Source: Bacteroidota bacterium (GTDB taxonomy: Bacteria > Bacteroidota > Bacteroidia > NS11-12g > UBA955). Taken from it: 9,153 bases of DNA. Both the position numbers and the translations under genes were made by a program. Numbering within the stretch: the first letter of the stretch is position 1; each line of letters starts with the position of its first letter. The stretch covers positions 1 through 9,153 of the forward strand of contig JAIYBO010000168.1 in NCBI GenBank assembly GCA_027488495.1, in the 5' to 3' direction. Shown piece after piece: positions 1 to 7,800 of the stretch. Below the pieces are notes generated by a model. It did not search any database and was not told the DNA's origin. It was given only the letters and a program-made list of their open reading frames with translations.

Positions 1-791
1 ATCTCGTCCAAACCGTTGGCATCCACGTTCAAGGCTTTCAAAGCAAACTTGGCGATATCCAAAGTAATGGTGCCATCGCCTTTAACTTGAGCGAAGTCAC
101 GGGTTCTTCGAAGAAGTGCGTTGGCAATACGTGGGGTTCCTCGACTTCTTCGGGCAATTTCGAAAGCCGCTTCTTCTACGATGGGCGATTGCAAAATATG
201 GGCACTTCTGCCCACGATGTTTGTAAGGGTTGCAGCATCGTAATATTCCAACCTGCAGTTGATCCCGAAACGAGCCCTCAAGGGAGATGTCAATAAGCCA
301 CTTCGCGTTGTAGCGCCCACCAAAGTAAAGGGCTGCAAAGCGATTTGTACACTCCTGGCATTTGGTCCGGTATCGATCATGATATCAATCCGGTAATCTT
401 CCATGGCAGAGTAGAGGTATTCTTCCACTACCGGACTCAATCTGTGTATTTCATCGATGAATAAAACATCACCCTCTTGCAAGTTCGTGAGTAAGCCGGC
501 TAAATCGCCTGGTTTCTCTAGAACAGGGCCCGATGTAATTTTCATGCTGCTCCCCATTTCGTTGGCAACGATGTGACTTAGGGTGGTTTTACCCAAGCCT
601 GGAGGTCCGTGAAGTAGGATGTGATCGAGTGCTTCCCCACGCAATTTCGCCGCTTCAACGAAAATTTTGAGGTTCTCTATGATTTTGGGTTGTCCTGTGA
701 AATCGCCAAAATCAGCCGGTCGCAACACTTTTTCAATGTCCTTGTCGGAATTGCTCATGTTGTTGGCGTTGGGGTCGAGGTTGGGATTCAT
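1..791 (-). CDS. ruvB: Holliday junction branch migration DNA helicase RuvB (3' end beyond the window)
   Basis: RuvB is the AAA+ motor that, with RuvA, drives branch migration of Holliday junctions in recombination and replication-fork repair. I translated the minus strand from the ATG at 789-791. About 263 codons are visible of a family length near 340; the missing part is mostly the C-terminal winged-helix domain. Walker A GPPGLGKT lies at residues 62-69, Walker B DEIH at 113-116, the sensor stretch GATTRSG at 159-165 and the arginine-finger region SPLRARFG at 169-176. The segment MEDYRIDIMIDTGPNARS is typical of RuvB. An in-frame ATG at 756-758 is an alternative start, 11 codons shorter, and would remove an Asn/Pro-rich leader. 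The gene starts 9 nt after the dapA stop, so it is probably the last visible gene of the ligA operon. Identity is secure; only the exact start is uncertain. Confidence 0.96.
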   Translation of the reverse strand, partial: MNPNLDPNANNMSNSDKDIEKVLRPADFGDFTGQPKIIENLKIFVEAAKLRGEALDHILLHGPPGLGKTTLSHIVANEMGSSMKITSGPVLEKPGDLAGLLTNLQEGDVLFIDEIHRLSPVVEEYLYSAMEDYRIDIMIDTGPNARSVQIALQPFTLVGATTRSGLLTSPLRARFGINCRLEYYDAATLTNIVGRSAHILQSPIVEEAAFEIARRSRGTPRIANALLRRTRDFAQVKGDGTITLDIAKFALKALNVDANGLDE

Positions 792-800
792 GGTTGGTGT

Positions 801-1676
801 TTATTGGGCGGTGTGAGCGAGTTTGCGCAGTTGTTGATCCAGTTGATCGTTCACTTGCCACAGGGGCGGACGAACGGTGGTGCCGCACAAAGATTTTTCG
901 TTGAGCATGGTTTTGATGCCGCCGGGGCTGCCGTCGTTGAAAATGGCGATGGCTGATTCTAGTACAATTTCATGGGCTTTGCGTGCAGCAGTAAAATCGC
1001 CCTGTAGGGCTGAATGAACCATGCCGGAGAAAGTTTTAGGGAAGATGTGGTTGATTACTGAAATCACGCCGCTGCCTCCGCAGGCTGTAATGGGGAATGT
1101 GAGGGCATCGTCGCCGCTGATTACCAAGAAGTCTGCGGGTTTGTTTTTGAGGATGGTCATTACCTGCTCCATGTTACCACTGGCTTCTTTGGTTGCCACG
1201 ATGTTGGGGTGGTTGGCCAGTTCTAGCTGGGTGGCGGCGGTCATGTTGCTGCCAGTTCTGCCAGGGACGTTGTATAGGATTACCGGAAGCGGTGAAGCAT
1301 CGGCAATTTGGTTGTAATGGTAAATGATGCCCTTTTGGTTGGGCTTGTTGTAGTAGGGCGATACGCTGAGGATGGCGGTAAGGCCAGTGGTGTTGAGTTG
1401 TTTTAATTGTTCAACCACGGCGGTTGTGTTGTTTCCGCCAACGCCCAAAACCAGGGGCAATCGACCGGCATTGGCCTTCATGATGCATTCTATCACTTGG
1501 GCTTTCTCATTGCTGCTCAATGTGGCGCTTTCACCAGTGGTACCCAACATCACGAGGTAGGTTGTGCCACCGGCGATTTGTTGTTCCACGATTCTTTCAA
1601 GGGATTCAAAATCAATGCTATAGTCCTCTTTGAAAGGGGTGATGAGTGCGGTTCCTGTGCCTATGAGTTCTTTCAT
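801..1676 (-). CDS. dapA: 4-hydroxy-tetrahydrodipicolinate synthase DapA
   Basis: DapA condenses pyruvate with aspartate semialdehyde, the first committed step to diaminopimelate and lysine, in the cytoplasm. The 291-aa product has the usual length and is a complete (beta/alpha)8 barrel of the DapA/N-acetylneuraminate lyase family. Visible active-site elements are GTTGES at 45-50, YYNKP at 108-112 (Tyr109), YNVPGRTG at 135-142 (Tyr135 and the substrate-binding Arg140), and the Schiff-base lysine Lys163 in TKEASG. Together these are diagnostic of DapA within the superfamily. Its ATG overlaps the TGA of the upstream DUF6913 gene (shared ATGA at 1673-1676), suggesting translational coupling, and ruvB follows after 9 nt. 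No separate promoter or Shine-Dalgarno sequence is evident. Nothing is broken or missing. Confidence 0.97.
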   Translation of the reverse strand: MKELIGTGTALITPFKEDYSIDFESLERIVEQQIAGGTTYLVMLGTTGESATLSSNEKAQVIECIMKANAGRLPLVLGVGGNNTTAVVEQLKQLNTTGLTAILSVSPYYNKPNQKGIIYHYNQIADASPLPVILYNVPGRTGSNMTAATQLELANHPNIVATKEASGNMEQVMTILKNKPADFLVISGDDALTFPITACGGSGVISVINHIFPKTFSGMVHSALQGDFTAARKAHEIVLESAIAIFNDGSPGGIKTMLNEKSLCGTTVRPPLWQVNDQLDQQLRKLAHTAQ

Positions 1677-2221
1677 GCCAATTTATTAAGGTGTTCTTTG
1701 ATATCGCAAAGGTACTGATTCAAATTGTGCTTCTCTGCGGGGTTGATCAATACGTCGAAATTCTTGATGTGTTTGGCGTTGTAGGGGCCTACTTTGCAGG
1801 CGGCTTTGCTCACCGATGCCATGCCCAAAAAATGCCAATCGCCTTTTAAATCAAGCGAAATAAAGAAGTCGGTATCGAATTGCAATACGTTTTTAAGGTC
1901 TTCTGATTTGGGGAACCCGGTTCGGTCGAAATCCCATCGCCCTACGTGGTGGGTATTGGCTTCGGGGACGAGCGGAGTTTCATCTTTGGTTTTTACGTTG
2001 AAGTAAATGATGCGGATGATTTGTTTCCCCATCTGCTTTAGGTATTCAATGTATTCCTTTACAATTTTTGTTTCGGCCGGGGAGATTTCACTGTCCCAGC
2101 AAATCACAAAGCGCTTGGCTTTTTCAAAATTGGGGGCATATCGAAGTTTGCCAAATTCTTTGGCTTTGTGTTGGTGCAGTTTTCCGATAACTTGCGATAC
2201 CCATCCTGGTTTTTGGCTCAT
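1673..2221 (-). CDS. DUF6913-like protein of unknown function, between ligA and dapA
   Basis: This is a 182-aa cytoplasmic protein with no signal peptide, membrane segment or recognisable catalytic motif. It opens with a basic stretch (HQHKAKEFGKLRYAP, about residues 16-30). Alternating hydrophobic strands and helices follow (RFVICWDSE; IIRIIYFNVK), then a HHVGRWDFDRTGFP segment near 91-104 and a TDFFISLDLKG segment near 117-127. From memory this matches the Bacteroidota family DUF6913, whose genes often sit beside ligA and dapA; the assignment is by recognition, not search. The start ATG at 2219-2221 lies 12 nt after the ligA stop, and the TGA overlaps the dapA ATG by 4 nt, so expression is likely tied to both neighbours. 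The strand-helix alternation could suit a small alpha/beta domain, but no function follows from that. Confidence 0.85.
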   Translation of the reverse strand: MSQKPGWVSQVIGKLHQHKAKEFGKLRYAPNFEKAKRFVICWDSEISPAETKIVKEYIEYLKQMGKQIIRIIYFNVKTKDETPLVPEANTHHVGRWDFDRTGFPKSEDLKNVLQFDTDFFISLDLKGDWHFLGMASVSKAACKVGPYNAKHIKNFDVLINPAEKHNLNQYLCDIKEHLNKLA

Positions 2222-2233
2222 GCTTTTTTGTGG

Positions 2234-4231
2234 TTAAAGAAGTTCTAAGAATTGGTCTTCGCTAATGATTTGCACACCCAGTTGCGTGGCTTTTTCGAGT
2301 TTGGATGGGCCAATGCCGTCGCCAGCTACCAGGAAATCGGTTTTTCCAGTAACTCCGCTGCCAACTTTGCCGCCATGGGCCTCTATCAATGCCTTGATTT
2401 CATCGCGAGAGTGTTTTGCGAAAACCCCGGAAATTACAAGCGTTTTACCTGCCAATCCATCGCCAAGACTTTCTTTTTCAATGGCGGTGAATATGAGTCC
2501 AGCCGTTTTCATCGACTCTATACCCATGATGTGCTTGGGGTCGCTGAAATATTGCACCACGGATTCTGCGATGCGCTCACCAATTTCGTCGATGCCGATG
2601 AGTTGCTCTGCAGATGCTGCCATGAGGTTGTCGATGTTTCCCATGCCTGCGGCGAGTTTTTTGGCCACGGTTTCTCCCACATAGCGGATCCCCAATCCAA
2701 AGAGTACGCGTTCGAAGGGTTGTTTTTTGCTCTCTTCGATGCCTTGGATCAAGTTTGTGGCAGTTTTTTCTCCCACGCGATCCAATGCGAGGACTTGTTC
2801 AAATGTGAGGGTGTATAAATCTGGCAGGTCTTTAACCAAACCTGCGGCGTACAGTGTTTCGGCCATTTCCGCGCCAATGCTTTGAATGTCCATGGCTTTT
2901 CTGCCAACAAAATGTTCGATTTTTCCGATGGCTTGGGGTGGGCATTCATCGATGTTTGGGCAATAGTGCTGTGCTTCCCCTTCTTTTCTTTGGAGTTGGG
3001 TGTTACACTCGGGGCAATGGGTGATATAAGGGTGGGGGGCAGAGTTGGGGTTTCTTCTGGAGAAATCTACACCCACAATTTTGGGGATGATTTCGCCCCC
3101 TTTCTCAACAAAAACGGCATCGCCCACACGCACGTCGAGGCGTTCAATTTCATTGGCGTTGTGGAGGCTGGCTCGCTTTACTGTGGTTCCGAGCAATTGC
3201 ACGGGTTGTAATTCTGCAACGGGTGTGATGGCGCCGGTTCTGCCCACTTGGTAGGTGATGCCGAGAAGTGTTGAGCTGGCGGTTTCGGTTTGAAACTTGT
3301 ATGCGATGGCCCATCGGGGTACTTTGGCTGTGAAGCCCAATTCTTCTTGGTATCGGAACGAATTCACTTTGATCACCACTCCGTCGGTGTCGTATCCCAA
3401 ATGATGTCGGGCCTCATTCCAGTGATTGAGGTATTGAAATACGGCTTGAATGTTGGGGCAGGTTTGGCTGTGTTCTGCGGTTTTTATGCCCCACTGATGG
3501 GCGTTTTGGAGCGATTCGCTGTGTGATGCAAAGGGGTTGCTATCGGCAAGGAAATGGTATAGGGTAATGTCGAGCGGTCTCTTAGCGACTTCTTTCGGGT
3601 CTTTGATTTTGAGCGAACCGGAGGCCACGTTTCTGGGGTTGGCGTATTGCGCTTCTCCGTGTTCGGCTCTTTGGGCGTTGAGTTTTTCAAAACCTTTTCG
3701 GTGCATGAAGATTTCACCACGGATTTCGAACGATGCGGGATAATTTCCGTGCAATTGTTGTTTTACGCTGCGGATGGTTTTCACATTTTCGGTTACGTCA
3801 TCGCCCTGAAACCCATCGCCCCGGGTGATGGCTTGCGACAATTGGCCGTTTTCGTAAAACAGAGAGATGGCCAGTCCGTCGATTTTGAGTTCGCACACAT
3901 ATTCAACCTCTGCGATGCCGAGTGATTTTCTCACGCGTTCATCAAACTCCAGCAATTCCTCCTCGGAGTAGGTATTGCCGAGCGATAGCATTCTGCGTTT
4001 GTGGGGCACTGTTTTGAACTCTTCGAGCAGCGATCCACCCACGTGTTGGGTTGGGCTATCGGCAAGGGTGAATTCGGGGTATTGTTTTTCTAAGGCTTCA
4101 AGTTCTTTGAGTTTTATATCGAACTGATGGTCTGAAATTGTGGGCTCTGCCAAAACGTAGTAACGGTAGTTGTGTTCTTTGAGTTCGGCACTGAGGGCTT
4201 GTATTTTGGCTTGTACTTCGGCGATTTGCAT
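2234..4231 (-). CDS. ligA: NAD-dependent DNA ligase LigA
   Basis: LigA seals nicks in DNA, using NAD+ to adenylate itself, and is the essential replicative ligase of bacteria. From the ATG at 4229-4231 the product is 665 aa, close to the 671 aa of the E. coli enzyme. Domains in order: an Ia domain with HNYRYYVLAEPTISD (residues 20-34); the nucleotidyltransferase domain with nucleophile Lys116 in KIDG, DGVVIKVN at 283-290 and RWAIAYKF at 306-313; an OB fold; a Cys4 zinc finger (Cys406, 409, 424, 430; C-x2-C-x14-C-x5-C); helix-hairpin-helix repeats; and a C-terminal BRCT domain from about 591 to the end. A TTG 7 codons upstream (4250-4252) is open in frame. I prefer the ATG because it gives the usual family N-terminus, and the candidate promoter would place the TTG outside the transcript. 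It is the first gene of the four-gene operon and is divergent from the slyD-like gene. Confidence 0.96.
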   Translation of the reverse strand: MQIAEVQAKIQALSAELKEHNYRYYVLAEPTISDHQFDIKLKELEALEKQYPEFTLADSPTQHVGGSLLEEFKTVPHKRRMLSLGNTYSEEELLEFDERVRKSLGIAEVEYVCELKIDGLAISLFYENGQLSQAITRGDGFQGDDVTENVKTIRSVKQQLHGNYPASFEIRGEIFMHRKGFEKLNAQRAEHGEAQYANPRNVASGSLKIKDPKEVAKRPLDITLYHFLADSNPFASHSESLQNAHQWGIKTAEHSQTCPNIQAVFQYLNHWNEARHHLGYDTDGVVIKVNSFRYQEELGFTAKVPRWAIAYKFQTETASSTLLGITYQVGRTGAITPVAELQPVQLLGTTVKRASLHNANEIERLDVRVGDAVFVEKGGEIIPKIVGVDFSRRNPNSAPHPYITHCPECNTQLQRKEGEAQHYCPNIDECPPQAIGKIEHFVGRKAMDIQSIGAEMAETLYAAGLVKDLPDLYTLTFEQVLALDRVGEKTATNLIQGIEESKKQPFERVLFGLGIRYVGETVAKKLAAGMGNIDNLMAASAEQLIGIDEIGERIAESVVQYFSDPKHIMGIESMKTAGLIFTAIEKESLGDGLAGKTLVISGVFAKHSRDEIKALIEAHGGKVGSGVTGKTDFLVAGDGIGPSKLEKATQLGVQIISEDQFLELL

Positions 4232-4378
4232 GGCTAGATACGCAGCAACCAAATTACGATGACGGCCTCTGTGACAACGAATTTTAAGGGTAAGAGTTAT
4301 TCACAATTTCGCGATAATTTGGCCCCATATTTTATGGTCCCACAGATTTGTGGTTACTTGCGTTACATTTTAAATAGT
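4232..4378. other. Divergent spacer between ligA and the slyD-like gene
   Basis: This 147-bp AT-rich stretch must hold the start signals for both divergent units. On the plus strand, before the slyD-like ATG, I see two small perfect hairpins: CCATA-TTT-TATGG at 4325-4337 and CCACA-GATT-TGTGG at 4340-4353. I also see TACATTTT at 4364-4371, one base from a TAnnTTTG -7 box but with no TTG at the right distance. The plus-strand frame is open through the spacer from 4259, but those codons look unlike the FKBP family and are better read as leader. Confidence 0.4.
4249..4277 (-). promoter_or_regulatory. Candidate promoter of the ligA operon
   Basis: Read on the minus strand, a TTG (4275-4277) is followed after 18 nt by TAATTTGG (4249-4256). 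This resembles the Bacteroidota primary-sigma pattern of a -33 TTTG box and a -7 TAnnTTTG box, but the -7 box is one base short of the consensus. Transcription would begin about 12 nt upstream of the ligA ATG. The match is weak and found by eye. Confidence 0.25.
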
Positions 4379-4885
4379 ATGTCTAATTTGCCCGTTGCCC
4401 CCAACCACGTTGTAAGCATTTCTTACACCCTTTCACTCGCCGATGGCGAAGTTGCTGATTTCGCAGAAGCTGATGCGCCTTTGGTATTTATTCATGGCAT
4501 TGGCCAAACTTTGGATGCTTTCGATGCGAGGTTGGAAGGTTTGAATGTTGGCGATGGTTTTTCATTTCAATTGCCTGCCGAAGAAGGTTATGGTATGCAC
4601 ACAGATGAATGGATCGTAGAATTGCCGAAGTCTGTTTTCGGTGGCGATGATGTTCCAGCTGATTTGTTGCAATTGGGTGCGATGTTGCCTATGCAAGACC
4701 AAGATGGCAATCCGATGGACGGTGAAGTGATTGAAATTGGTGATGATACCGTGAAGATGGATTTCAATCATCCGTTGGCTGGTGAAGCGTTGCATTTCAC
4801 AGGAACCATTTTGGCAGTGCGTGAGGCTACGGCCGAAGAATTGGACCACGGTCACGTTCACGGCGAAGGCGGACATCACCACTAA
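4379..4885 (+). CDS. slyD: SlyD-like FKBP-type peptidyl-prolyl cis-trans isomerase
   Basis: The product is a cytoplasmic prolyl isomerase and probable chaperone; SlyD proteins also bind nickel through a His-rich tail. The 168-aa protein from the ATG at 4379 shows the split SlyD architecture. A first FKBP half covers about residues 8-70 (PLVFIHGIGQTLDAFDARLEGL, with GDGFSFQLPAEEGYG near 58-72). The inserted insert-in-flap chaperone domain follows at about 75-125, then the returning FKBP strand with the signature DFNHPLAGEALHF (128-140). The tail HGHVHGEGGHHH (157-168) has six histidines and could bind metal, but lacks the cysteines of the long E. coli tail. The frame is open further upstream to 4259; I chose 4379 because family homology begins there and no signal peptide is gained by extension. 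Its TAA (4883-4885) overlaps the stop of the convergent polymerase gene. Confidence 0.92.
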   Translation: MSNLPVAPNHVVSISYTLSLADGEVADFAEADAPLVFIHGIGQTLDAFDARLEGLNVGDGFSFQLPAEEGYGMHTDEWIVELPKSVFGGDDVPADLLQLGAMLPMQDQDGNPMDGEVIEIGDDTVKMDFNHPLAGEALHFTGTILAVREATAEELDHGHVHGEGGHHH

Positions 4886-7800
4886 GCAAACCTAGGGTCT
4901 GCTTGGTAAGGGATTTTTGTCATCTTGCTCACCTCGATGTTAAATACGCCGAAGTCTTCGGTGATATATCCCCACATTCGGTAAACGCCTCTTCCATGGA
5001 ATGGATGGGCTTTTAACGATGGTGGGAAATGTATGCTATCGAAATAATGGCCATCGGCATCGAGCCAAGTGCCAAAATTCATTTCTTTCCCATCGGAGGT
5101 TTTGGTGGGTTTTACCGTTACGAGATATCCCTCGATCACAACGCCTTTGTTTTTCATTGTACTGAAGTGTTTGCCCCTCATTTTGGATAGGTGTGGCATG
5201 TTGGGACAGTGTGGGTAGGGTGCGTCTTTGATCATGTAGAAGGGGTTTGTGAGGGAGAATCCCAGCAGGTTGCGTTCGTCGTGGGCGATTTCTAACCACG
5301 AGTCTTCCAGATTTGGGAGCTGGTATTCTTTGGTGGGTTCTATGAAGAGTTTTTCTGTTTGATGGGTGATTTTTTTGCCTGCGTAAAGGGCGTGCGCTTC
5401 CCACATGAGGGCTTTTCTGCTTTTGTCCCAGCACCTACAAGCCCCAATTTGGATGAGGATTTTGAGCTGTTCTAGTCCCGGTTCAACGCGCTGCTTGAAA
5501 TCTCCGAGGCCAATGAAAGGCCCGTTTTGCTCTCGGCTTTGTAAGATTTTTTGCATGTTTTTTTGCTCTAGCCCGTCTATGAGCCCTAGTCCTAGCCACA
5601 GGGTTTTCTCTTGAATTCGGGTGAGGCCTTCGCTGTGGTTGATGCAGGGGGCTTGGATGTTGGCACCGCTTTTTCTGGCGGCGTGTACATAGAATTCTGT
5701 GCGATAGAATCCCCCAAAATTGTTGATTACGGCGGTATAGAATTCCAAGGGGTAGTAGGCCTTGAGGAATAGGCTTTGGTAGCTCTCCACGGCGTAGCTC
5801 GCACTGTGTCCTTTTGCAAAACTATACCCAGCAAAACTTTCGATTTGATGCCATACTTCGGCAATCAAGGTGTCTTTATGTCCTTTTTGGGCTGCGGCAA
5901 CAAAGAACGATTCTTTGACTTTTTGGAATTCTTCTTTGCTCCTGAACTTGCCGCTCATACCCCTGCGCAGTACATCGCTTTCGCCCAAGCCAATGCCCGC
6001 GAAATGGTGAGCTACTTTGATCACATCTTCTTGGTAAACCATGATGCCGTAGGTTTCTGGCATAAGGTCCCACAACACGGGATGGGCTTCTTTTCTCTTT
6101 TCAATTTGCACGTGTCTTTCGATGAATGTGCGCATCATGCCGCTTCGGGCCACGCCGGGTCTGATGACGCTGCTTGCCGCCACCAGGGTGAGGTAATCGC
6201 TGCATTTGAGTTTCCGCAGTAGCTGTCGCATGGCTGGACTTTCTACGTAAAAACACCCCGTAGTATGTCCGCTCACGATCAGTCTTTGTATGCGTTCGTC
6301 GCTTTTGAACTGGTGGATTTGGTGTATATCTACTTGGGTGTTTTGGTTTTGTTTGATGTAGGTTACCGCGTCTTTGATATGCCCTAGCCCTCGCTGCGAA
6401 AGGATGTCGAATTTGGCAATCCCAAGGTCTTCGGCTTCTAGCATGCTAAACTGTACAACGGGGAATCCTTTTGGTGGCAGGAAGGTTGCGCTGTAGTGGT
6501 GGATGTGTTTTTCGGGGATGAGGATGCCTCCCACGTGGATGCTGAGGTGGTTGGGGAGGTTGTGGATGCGATGGGCGTGTTTGAGCAGTTCTTGGTATAG
6601 GGTTGGACTTTGGTTTTGTTCGATGCTGGGTTGGGTGGCGGATGATGCGGTGGTTGTTTGTGTGCTGTTTGATTTGCTTCCGAGGGTTCTGTTTCGGATG
6701 TTGTGTCCGATGCCCGGTTGGGCGTATACGTTGTTGTTTTCCTGTGTATGGGATTGGAAGGCGGCTTGGCTATAGTAGGAGGGTTTGTTGAGCAGGGCGT
6801 CTATTTCCGATTTGGGCAAGCCAAATACTTTTCCAAGTTCTCTCACTACGGCATTGGTTTGAAAGGTGCTGTAGGTGGCCAGCAGCGCTGCTCCGTGGTC
6901 TTTGTATTTGTTGAGGATGTATTGGGTGACATGGTCGCGGTCTTGCCATGAAAAATCAAGGTCGAAGTCGGGCGGACTGCTCCGATGCGGGTTGATGAAT
7001 CGTTCAAAGTAGAGGTCGAGGTCGATGGGGTCTACATCGGTAATTTTGAGGCAGTAGGCCACCATGGAGTTGGCGCCTGAGCCTCTGCCTACATAGAAGA
7101 AGTTGTTTTCTTGAGCAAATCTACAGATGTCCCAATTGATGAGGAAGTAGGTGGTAAATCCCAATTGGTAGATCATTTGCATTTCTTTTTCTAATCGTTG
7201 GGTGGTGGAGAAGGTGTATTGTGGGTATCGATCATGGAGGCCTTTTGTGGCCAGTTCTCTGAGCATTCGAAAGTCTTGATCGGTGTTACCTGTGAAGGTG
7301 TTTTTATTTTGGGGGTGGTTCCATTGGAATGTCCAGGCGCAGCCTTCTGCGAAGGCAAGCGCCTGGGACAGCAAGTAATCCGCTGCCACAAATTTTGAAA
7401 AAATTTGGCGCAGCGGAATCCAGCAATGCCACGGCATCGCCGTGGCATTGCTGGGCAGCTTCGTAAGCAAGCAACTGTGATCTATGCAACGCAACAATCG
7501 ATGCGTCTCAAAATCAATCGAATCCCGCACCGTGACCGTATGAATCGCCAACAATCGGTGCTTGTGAATGGGTGCTTTTCGTAACCGCAATCGCTCCAAT
7601 ACCCCCCAATGTACCCCCCACATCGCCCGGTCTCCTTCGTCTGTTGTGCTGTGCCCATCCCCAATAGAAATGAGTACATCGCCCGGATAAATGACCTTCA
7701 CACCCTCCAGTTCAGGTGCCCTCAACGGAAATGGGGTGGCTTGCATGAGGTGGTCCGACAAAAAAGCATTCATCTGTGCAAACCCCTCTTGAGATTCGCT

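Noticed and set aside
104..115. Perfect 12-bp palindrome TTCTTCGAAGAA in ruvB
   Set aside because: It is explained by the codons for Leu-Leu-Arg-Arg in a conserved stretch, and a palindrome this short is not surprising.
621..956. Plus-strand open frame across the ruvB/dapA junction, and many similar ones opposite dapA, ligA and dnaE
   Set aside because: They lie opposite well-supported conserved genes, show no recognisable domains, and reflect codon bias of the real minus-strand frames.
4259..4378. A 40-codon N-terminal extension of the slyD-like protein
   Set aside because: The added residues look neither like a signal peptide nor like FKBP, and family homology starts with the ATG at 4379.
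4882..4905. The C-terminal QADPRF of DnaE as a beta-clamp binding motif
   Set aside because: It only loosely resembles clamp motifs such as QADMF, and it lies at the extreme C-terminus, which may simply be the usual end of this subfamily.
7330..7454. The dnaE hairpins as a transposon end, CRISPR repeat or terminator
   Set aside because: The three have different sequences, there is no target duplication, no T-run and no break in the reading frame.
7456..7477. A fourth hairpin (GCTT-CGT-AAGC) after the three in dnaE
   Set aside because: Only four base pairs; too short to count as part of the array.
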